Source of the DNA: Tillandsia leiboldiana
Lineage: Eukaryota > Streptophyta > Magnoliopsida > Poales > Bromeliaceae
Direction of reading: 5' to 3'
Assembly: GCA_029204045.2 (NCBI GenBank)
Contig: CM055068.1
Location: forward strand, 31,013,587 to 31,077,586
DNA length: 64,000 bases
The notes below the pieces were generated by a model that saw nothing but the letters and a program-made list of their open reading frames with translations, did no database searches and was not told the DNA's origin. Made by a program: the position numbers and the translations under genes. This document shows, piece after piece, positions 54,020-62,171 of this stretch. Position 1 is the first letter of the stretch. Each line of letters opens with the position of its first letter.

Positions 54020-54746
54020 GCAACTGTTGGTTGCCAGAGATAGAGGAATAGATGTGCATGTGCAAATGGACACAGAGGAAAAGTGCAACTGTTGGTTGCC
54101 AAAGATATATGATGAATATGCATGCGTAGAAGTAATTACTATTTGATGAATGAAATGAAAATAATTGCATGCATGAAAAAGATTAGCTATTTATGATTGT
54201 GATCATGTTAGGGTATAACCCTAGGAATCACGTGACATAAGGGAACAACATGTGTTGGTAGTAAGACTAGGAGAAAACCTAGTAGAGGGGTTTGACGAGT
54301 GACATCAACTTAGGAGTTGTCCTAGGATGGACGAGTGGCATTGTCTTAGGAGATAACCTAAGGACACTGGATAGAGTGATCAACATAGAGTCAAGGAACT
54401 CTAGGACGGATATGACATGGGACTTAGGTAAAGGAAACCTAAGGTGAACTAGTGATCAACATAGAGTCAGGGAACTCTAGAATGAGTGTGACATGGAACT
54501 TAGGTAAAAGGGACCTAAGGTAAACTAGAAGAGTTTAAACTCACAGACAGAAAAATAGAGTTAAGTTAACTCTAGGATTCAGAAAGGGAAAACAGGAAAT
54601 TGGAGTCAGTATAGCTCTAAGTTCAGGGTGGAATCAGGAAAAAGGGGATTAGATCCCACAGTTAAGAATTTAATGAACATAACCCCAGAAAGTCATAGGG
54701 CGTCTGGGTAAATGGATAACAAGTTTAACTTCAAGCAGAGTTAAAC
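54020..54746 (+). repeat. Train of at least a dozen perfect mini-hairpins (E 5' LTR)
   Basis: Stems of 5-9 bp with loops of 1-10 bases follow each other: GCAAC-TGTTG-GTTGC (54020, 54085), TAGGGT-ATA-ACCCTA (54209), ACTAGG-N6-CCTAGT (54266), TAGGA-N4-TCCTA (54311), CTTAGG-N6-CCTAAG (54345), TAGAGT-N6-ACTCTA (54386, 54462), CTTAGGT-N7-ACCTAAG (54423, 54499), palindrome GAGTTTAAACTC (54531), TAGAGTTAA-G-TTAACTCTA (54556) and GTTTAAC-N10-GTTAAAC (54723). Stems are different but always complementary. Further ones lie at 55406 and 55426. Most of this is deleted from the 3' LTR. Confidence 0.8.
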
Positions 54747-55011
54747 AAAGGAATGTGGAAAAGGATCAAGTGTGGAGATATGAAAGGAAAAAAAAATGGA
54801 AATAGGGTTAATGAACTCTAAGTTGATAAAATTGAAAGCGACTAGTGTCCTTGTGACATAGTGCAACCTTAAGGGTAATTAAAACATAGTGCTGTGAATT
54901 GAGAACAAGATGTTCCAACCTGAATTGGTGCTAGAGACACCCAAATTATCCTAGAGTAAAGAACTTAGGATAAAAGAAATAGAGCTTAAGAGAAAGCTAA
55001 AAGTGGCTTAG

Positions 55012-55130
55012 TAAGCAAGACAAGCAAATCGCTCAAGGTAGAGCAAAAAGTTGTTAATAAGCAAGACAAGCAAATCGCTCAAGATTGAGCTAAAAGTGAT
55101 TAATAAGCAAGACAAGCAAATTGCTTAAGA
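55012..55130 (+). repeat. Three-fold 46-base repeat in the E LTR
   Basis: TAAGCAAGACAAGCAAATCG begins at 55012, 55058 and 55104. The 3' LTR has a shortened version (61309-61410). Confidence 0.85.
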
Positions 55131-56499
55131 CAAAGAGAACAGAAAGAGAAATGATAAGAGTCCAAGTGACTCCTAGTTATCCTTATGGCGAGACCTAGGA
55201 TAAGAGATAAATTGTCGTAAAAAGACAAAGTTTAAAAGCAAGCTAAAAGTGGCTAAAAAACATAAAGAGAATGTAAATGGCGCCTTCGAATTTGAGACTC
55301 GTCAAGTGGAGCAGGACTCCCTGGGCAGTGACCCGTCGGACGAGGTACTTTCGAAAGGCTTAAAGTGAAAGCAAAGAGCTAAATGCTCAAAGGAAAGAGA
55401 AAGTGTTTTGCCAGTGGCAAAAGGGGAGCTATAAGCTCGAATAAGAAAGAAAAGCAAGTGTTCAAAGGCAAAGAGGCTAAGAACTAAAGTAAAAAGGGAA
55501 AGAAAAAGAAAAGAAAATAAAAGAAAGAAAATTAAAGATAAAACGGGCGGACCTACGGTGAGAAACGCGGCCCATGTTGGAGTTGCAAGCAGTGCCCCTC
55601 TCCCGGGTAGAGACCCGTTCGGGACTTTTCTTCCGTAGGACGGGTTAACACTTGCGGGTGTTATCGGCAACCTTAGAAATCTTATCTTATGGTAGCAGGA
55701 CTACCGGGCTGGGGCCCGTTGGATAAGAAATTTCTGAGGGTTAACTTGAACTAAAGCACCAGAATTTAAAGAATAAAGAGAAATTTGAGTGGCCAAGATG
55801 GCCGGGTTAGTTTGACCCTGTATACAGCGGCATAGTGGCCGAGTTGGTGCGTAGTAGCCTAGTATGACTAGACAGAGTAGTGCTGGGTCGATGAGTATAT
55901 GCAGATAGTGATATATTATTTTGCATAGCCGTATTTTGATATCGAGGATTTTAGTTTCCTAGCACTATTATTATTGCTTCCATTGGACCAAGTGGTGTAG
56001 GACACTTTTTCTCGGTGGTTGAACCCACTGGGAACTCTGTCGTAGTTCTCACACCCCTTGGGTGACCTCCCCACAGGTTCAGGTATGGATGCAGCGGTTG
56101 CGACAGTTCAGATGCAGACGGCGAGGCATACGACAGGGGTAAGGGCCCTGCAGCATAGAGACCTAGAGGGTCTAGCAGAGGTATCCCATTTATATATTTC
56201 TTGAGTGAACCTTGTACGGTGAGAAATTTATGTAAAAGAATTGTAATAATTTTATTTGCAAGTTCAGAGATGTAAAGTGTAATAAATTAATGCATGGTTC
56301 ACTCTTGCATGCTTTCATTTCCGCATTAACTGTTTGTTACTGAATGAAAGTTTTAAATTTGTAGTGATTTTTAATACTCTGATATTGATTATGGATGTTA
56401 CCGTTCCTTTCGGGTAGTGAAAGGTCATACCCGATTGGCGGGTCTGTTGGCGTGCCCAAACCGTACAAATTGGCGGACTCGGGGCGTGACAGATTAGAG

Positions 56500-56512
56500 T
56501 GGTATCAGAGCC
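56500..56512 (+). other. Primer binding site of element E
   Basis: TGGTATCAGAGCC, exact tRNA-Met complement, eight bases after the LTR end. Confidence 0.9.
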
Positions 56513-56670
56513 TAGGAATAGTCCTAGGTGGTTAGCAAACCTTAGGGAGACTCTAGGGATTAGCACGAGAGAGTGTGTGGATTATTGGGCGAAAGTATTC
56601 GATTGGTTATTGTCGTTCCCAAAAAGGATGTTGGGACTGATTGAGGGCGACGAGCTTTCATTCTTCGGAT

Positions 56671-56696
56671 ATTACGTTGGCGGCCGACAACGTAAT
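56671..56696 (+). other. Leader hairpin with palindromic loop, element E
   Basis: ATTACGTTG pairs with CAACGTAAT (9 bp) around GCGGCCGA. The loop centre is CGGCCG, again a perfect 6-base palindrome but different from the CTGCAG of A and C. One stem pair changes from T-A to C-G. Confidence 0.72.
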
Positions 56697-58608
56697 GATG
56701 ATGATGAAAAGAAATACCCTCTTATACTTTCGCATGATTGGGTCTACGAGCTTCTTTGTTGGTATGTAGACTGCGCGTTGCTCAAATGGCTAAGTTGGGC
56801 TGGTTGTTTCGTTGTGGTGTGCATATTAGCGATGACACCACATAGGGAGACGCACCTATTTTGACTAGAGTCACAAGAGGGCTCGGGGTCAAACGACGTG
56901 CACGAGCTGCGATAGCGGGTGGCCGCACTTATTGGGAGGTCCAGCAGCAGGTCAAGCTTCTTGCCGCTAAGGGGAAACTTCCCGCCGACAGGAAGACGGA
57001 TTCCGACGCCTATGGGTGGCGTCAAGGTGATAGTCGGAGCAAATCAATAGGCTCCAGTGGCGAATAGCGCAGTAAGCTGAAGCTGTATAAATGACGCATG
57101 AGTATACGGCGTCGCCGCATGTAGGGACAAAAGTAGAGCGGGTGGCAATGGCCGCCGAGCTTTTGTCGGCGCACCCCGCACCTTCAGCAAAGGGTGTTAT
57201 AAGCTTGTGTCAGCTAATTTGCCGGCAAAGTATGGTTGGAAAGGTCCAGTGAGAGACCGACTCACAGAACGCTGGTGATCGCTATGTGCGGGAACCAAGT
57301 TAATGCCCTAAGGGTTAGGCCAAGAAGGATTTGCAGGCCTAGAGTAGGCTTCAAGCTGCGTGGATCTCTCGATAGAGCGAGAGTTTTTCTGGCGCCGTTC
57401 TGATGAATGGGTGTAATGGCAAGGATTGCCACCGCAAGATTTGCGTGTTAATCACCAGAATGGTGAACTGTTATTGTGGTGCCTTGACCCAGTAGGGAGA
57501 GTTGCACAAGAGCCGTAGGGGGGGTGCGTAAGCAAATCGCTTAACACTGGATCTTCACGAATTAGCATGGGGGCGTAGGACGCCCAACTGTTTGGGTGCT
57601 CATGGAGCACAAGTATCGTTTAGCCAAAGAGAGCTGATTAGGTGGCACATTAGCCTTTGCCCAGTGTGGCCAGAGTTGATAGAGAGTTTGGGTCGTGGAT
57701 TGACGACTTGTTAGTTGGTTTTGCTCAGTGAGCATAGTGGTCGCGTGGCGACGATTAGTGGGTTCGCTTGGGGACGATCCGTGCCTGGACCATGTTTGTG
57801 GACTGTGGGCCTGTAGCCAAGTGGGCAGGCGCAGTCGGCTGTGAGAGACAGCGGCCCGAGACCTGATGGCGGGGCATGATAGAGATTTAGTCGGGACGGT
57901 AGTCCGAGCAATGACCCGGGAACGTGGAATGCCACGTGTGAGTATTGAGGCTATTAGTACACTGTGAGTGTGATATGACCAGGCCGTAGAGCTAGTGGTG
58001 ATCGAGGTACTGTAGCTCCTAGTGGGAGTGTTGGGGTAGTAATCCTAAGCGTGGATCTACCCGTATGACGATTGGGTCTGTGTGCTAGTGAGAGCCATTA
58101 TACAGTGTTGGACTAGTTTGGGCTATAGGCCCTATTGGACCGTAGTCTGTGAACCTATTTGTAGTCCGAGATATCGGGTTAGCTGATAACCCGTGGACTT
58201 AGAGCACTAGTAGCGTGTGTGATAGTTGAGGACTTATGGATTGGCCTTGCCCTCCACATTAGGCAGCGGAGTGATCAGAAAATGCGGTAAATGTAATTAG
58301 TTGCAAATGCAACCTCGTTGTGAAAGAAAAAATGATGGCGGAATTAATGTGAAGATTTCGCAAGAAAAGACTTGGTCATTCGTGGCAATTGAGAGAGCAA
58401 GTGCTCAAATGTGTCTCTCACCTACGTGGTGAAAGTGGCCAGACACCAGGTCTGAGTTTGTCCCTGAAAAGAGATAGGGATCCATGAATGGGTTGCTCGT
58501 GTAATTTTGGGCGAGCAGGCAATGTGATGCCGGTCACGAGGTTCAGTGAGCCCAGTAGTGAGGGCAAGATTCCTCCCTCTCGATCAAGCAGGAGTCGAGA
58601 TGTGACTC

Positions 58609-58646
58609 AAGTTTCGAGGACGAAACTTATTTTAAGAGGGGTAGAA
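58609..58646 (+). other. Pre-LTR hairpin and polypurine tract of element E
   Basis: AAGTTTCG-AGGA-CGAAACTT (58609-58628) is a perfect 8-bp hairpin; AAGAGGGGTAGAA then leads into the 3' LTR. Confidence 0.75.
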
Positions 58647-59423
58647 TGTAATGTACCAAATTTTGGTATATAAATAAATGTAAATAAAACGGTATGAAAT
58701 GCTATTTTATTAAATTTATAGAAGTAAAGGATGACCGGAAACGAATTGGGCCCAAATCGGGATTAGAATGTGAGATCTTGAATCTTACATGAAAAAGTGG
58801 GCCCAGATTGTAAGTGGAAAATTCACCGTTTCGAAAAATTTTGAGAAAATTACGGGAGCTCCGTAAATGTGTTTTATGGCCACAGTAAAAGTTTCGCGTT
58901 GATCAGACACCCGGATAGTGAGAACGGGCTCCGCCAGCGAATTTGAATACAGTGAGACTTTTGGTAACCCAGAGGTGGTCCAAAATGAAAAATTTAAGTA
59001 CCATGAGGTAAATTAAGTTAAACTGTGGCTGCTCGTCAAATTTGAGCGGAAACGGGCGAGAAACGGGCGAAAACGGACAAAAACGGGCGAAACTGGGCTT
59101 GGGCCCAAGTTTCGGGGGCCCAAAAGTGGGAACCGGGCGCCCGGAAAGTACTGTAGCAAATCGGCTTTTATGGGCTGCAGAAAACCGGGCTGCACTGTAG
59201 CGAACCCGGTTCACTGTAGCAGCCCGGTCCAGGTGAAGGCGCGCCCGAAAGTTACTGTAGCGCGCCCGAAAGTTACCGTGTGGCACGGATCCCGAGGTAG
59301 TGGCACGGATCCCGAGACGATGGGCGCGAATCCCGAGGCACGGGCGTGAATTACGAGGCATGGCAGCGCGTGCGGCGCGCTGTGGCGCGCGGCCCGAGGC
59401 ACGCGTGGTAGGTGGGGGAACGC

Positions 59424-59683
59424 CACGTGGCGTCTTCTCATTGGACGCGGCGACCGAGAGGAGTGGGAGCGCGTCGGGAAGGCGCGGCGGCCCTGGCGTG
59501 GTGTCAGCGGGAGAGGCCACGTGTCGGCCTCCCATTGGCCGGTCAGCGCGACGTGTCGCGCTGACGCGACGCAACGCACCTACCACGGGCGATGGTGCAG
59601 TCCATGTGGCGGCCGCTGATTGGCCGCCGCGGTTCCGTGGTCGCGGTGCACGGGTCCAGGGACACGTGTCGTCCTCTGATTGG
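59424..59683 (+). promoter_or_regulatory. Array of four CCAAT-N9-CCACG composite boxes (E 3' LTR)
   Basis: CACGTG-type box then ten bases then ATTGG, at 59424/59440, 59518/59534, 59603 (CATGTG)/59619 and 59663/59679. Spacing inside each unit is invariant and unit spacing (94, 85, 60) equals the 5' LTR. The TATA box is at 59812-59817. Confidence 0.82.
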
Positions 59684-60109
59684 TCGAGCGACGCTGACGT
59701 GGCGCCTAGCTGGCATGGCGTGGACCCGTGGACCGCGGCTGGGCGGTTACTGTAGCCGCCCGAAAGTTTTCGGGCGCCCAAAATGTTGCGCCCGAAAGTT
59801 CGGGCTCGACCTATATAGGCCCGAATGGCCCCATTTTCCTCCTTTTCACCCTTTTGGCTTCACCCGAGCGTACCAGGAGGGGAGCGGGCAACTTCGAGGC
59901 GGGGTTTTCGAGGGCGCACGAGCGCGCCGTGGACTTCGTGGAGCGTGCGAGGTGCTCCAAATAGGCTAGTGGGCGTTATGGACGTCACGGCGTTATCGAG
60001 GTAGGCCCCGTGTGTCATTTTTGTGGTATTTTTGGCACGGTTTTGAAGTTCCCTTTTGGATTTTGGATTTGGCCCCATGCCCACGTGCTTGTTAGGGACC
60101 AAACTTTTT

Positions 60110-60975
60110 CTGTGCCGTTTTGCTGTGAGAGTGTCGCGGGCGTTTTGGACGCGCGTCGTTTTGCGTGCAAGCTCCTGGGAAATATACACCATTTTGCGTG
60201 CGGATATGGCGAATGTGTGCAGTTTTCGACGCGAACTCAGAAAACGTGCACCGTTTTGCATGCAACGTTGAGGAAGGAACATGCACCGTTTTGCGTGCCA
60301 ATACGAGGTATGTGCTCCGTTTTGCGTCCAGGTTGGACTAACGGGCAGCGTTTTGCGTGCATACTCTAACATTACATCTCGTTTTTCGTGCAAGGCTGGA
60401 AAAGTGTGCACCCTTTTGCGTGCAACCCTATAGTAGAATGTGCACTATTTTGCATGCCAATACGGGGTACGTGCTCCGTTTTGCGTGCGGGTTGGACCAG
60501 TGCGCACCGTTTTACGTGTAGATTCTAATAGTTTGCATCATTTTTCGTGTAGGGCTAGAAAAAATATGCACCGTTTTGCGTGCAACCCTACAGTCAGACG
60601 TGCACCATTTTGCGTGCAAATTCGAGGTACGTGCATCGTTTCGCGTGCAGGTCGTGTTGTCGCGCATCATTTTGCATGCCGACCCTAATATTGTGCATCG
60701 TTTCTCATGCAGGGCTAGAAAATAAGTGCACCGTTTTGCATGTAACCTTAAGAAAAGCATGCTCCGTTTTGCATGCAAACCCGAGGTACGTGCAACGTTT
60801 TTCGTGCAGGTTGTGTTGTCGCGCACCATTTCGCGTGCAGATTAAAAATGGCGCGCACCGTTTTGCTTGCGGGTTTTTAATGCCGTGCACCGTTTTGCGT
60901 GCAGGTATAGAGGGCGTGCACCTTTTTCCGTGCGGACTCGAGGGATGTGCACCGTTTTGCGTGCAAGCTCGAGGA
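60110..60975 (+). repeat. Degenerate 31-base tandem repeat (E 3' LTR)
   Basis: Same array as 30360-31215 with the same number and order of units, each with its own point changes. GTGCACCGTTTTGCGTGCA is the best-conserved form. Confidence 0.9.
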
Positions 60976-61815
60976 GATAAGTGGAATCGCGCGGAGACCA
61001 ATTGCAAGTGTCTACAAGCAATTGGGGACACCACAAGGTGGGGGATTCTGCCGAAATTGGGTGACCTCTCCCCTTGCTCCTTTGCTTTCGATTTCGAAGC
61101 ATGATAGTAGCCTATTAGAGGCGTTTGGTTATTATGATTAAAATTGCCTGTGTAGATGGATTCAGATGAAAAAATGCAACTGTTGGTTGCCGGAGATAGA
61201 GGAATAGATGTGCATGTGCAAATGGACACAGAGGAAAAGTGCAACTGTTGGTTGCCAAAGATATATGATGAATAAGCATGCGTAGAAGTAATTACTATTT
61301 GATGAATGAGCAAGACAAGCAAGGTAGAACAAAAAGTGGTTAATAAGCAAGACAAGCAAATTGCTCAAGATTGAGCTAAAAGTGAAGCAAGACAAGCAAA
61401 TTGCTTAAGACAAAGAGAACAGAAAGAGAAATGATAAGAGTCCAAGTGACTCCTAGTTATCCTTATGGCGAGACCTAGGATAAGAGATAAATTGTCGTAA
61501 AAAGACAAAGTTTAAAAGCAAGCTAAAAGTGGCTAAAAAACATAAAGAGAATGTAAATGGCGCCTTCGAATTTGAGACTCGTCAAGTGGAGCAGGACTCC
61601 CTGGGCAGTGACCCGTCGAACGAGGTACTTTCGAAAGGCTTAAAGTGAAAGTAAAGAGCTAAATGCTCAAACGAAAGAGAAAGTATTTTGCCAGTGGCAA
61701 AAGGGGAGCTGTAAGCTCGAATAAGAAAGAAAAACAAGTGTTCAAAGGCAAAGAGGCTAAGAACTAAAGTAAAAAGGGAAAGAAAAAGAAAATAAAATAA
61801 AAGAAAGAAAATTAA

Positions 61816-62119
61816 ATTACAAGCTCACCCACTCACCAACTAATTAAAAGGCACCAACCTCTGCTGCCCAGCCTCCACCAACAGCAAAACAAAAAGCCAC
61901 AAAACAAATAAAATTAGCTTTCAAGCAATTAAGAAAAATAATAATAAAATAAGGCCAAAGTGGTCCCAGCAACTCACTTTTCGCCCCCGGCACCTCCGCC
62001 GCCGCCCGGAATCACCCGAACCCCGCTGTAAATCAAAAATACATGCGCTCACGCCTTTTTCCAGTCAAAAGGCTCGCCGGTGGAGTCAGAAAGCTCAACA
62101 CAAAAACCGGTACACTACA
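61816..62119 (-). repeat. LTR fragment of element G
   Basis: On the minus strand the LTR begins TGTAGTGTACCGG at 62119, after the polypurine tract. Only 304 bases are present before the sequence changes to element E without a CA end or target duplication. A truncation, a recombination or a false join are all possible. Confidence 0.75.
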
Positions 62120-62156
62120 CTCTCCCCCCCTTCAAAATGGTTTCGTCCGCGAAACC
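62120..62156 (-). other. Polypurine tract and pre-LTR hairpin of element G
   Basis: Minus strand AAGGGGGGAGAG precedes the LTR. GGTTTCG-N4-CGAAACC (62139-62156) is the local version of the conserved hairpin, with G-C in place of A-T pairs. Confidence 0.75.
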
Positions 62157-62171
62157 GAAAAAGCTCAAAGG

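Larger units (their letters stand above)
53955..56491 (+). repeat. Element E 5' LTR, second segment
   Basis: Joins to 31354 across the C insertion, as the unbroken 3' LTR shows at 61108-61112. With 29062-31354 and the 150 bases seen only at 58647-58796, it gives an LTR of about 4.98 kb. It ends GGGGCGTGACA before the primer site. It contains a long series of small hairpins, a three-fold 46-base repeat and a purine-rich tract near 55490-55550. Confidence 0.9.
56492..58646 (+). other. Internal region of element E, no gene
   Basis: 2155 bases with no gag or pol motif on either strand. A 121-codon frame at 56499-56864 covers the leader hairpin and matches no family I know; I treat it as chance. 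The region supplies the RNA signals only: primer site, leader hairpin and polypurine tract. Confidence 0.75.
53955..61815 (+). mobile_element. Element E: LARD-like non-coding gypsy derivative (right part)
   Basis: E has LTRs of about 5 kb, a primer site, a 2155-base internal region without any recognisable domain, a polypurine tract and a 3' LTR cut at 61815. Very long LTRs with a short non-coding interior define large retrotransposon derivatives (LARDs). The LTR end, leader words (ACTTTCGC, GATTGGGTC) and palindromic-loop hairpin are shared with A and C. Its LTRs differ from one another more than those of A, C or D, and B and C are inserted in it, so it is the oldest unit here. Its left end is outside the window. 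Confidence 0.85.
58647..61815 (+). repeat. 3' LTR of element E, truncated
   Basis: Begins TGTAATGTACC. It carries uninterrupted both insertion points used by B (58797) and C (61108-61112), proving that these were inserted in the other LTR. About 860 bases present in the 5' LTR (54154 to about 55014) are deleted at 61308/61309. It stops at 61815 inside a purine-rich tract where sequence of element G begins, lacking the last 0.9 kb. Confidence 0.9.

Noticed and set aside
56499..56864. 121-codon ORF in the E interior
   Set aside because: It begins at the primer site and spans the leader hairpin; no gag motif; probably chance.
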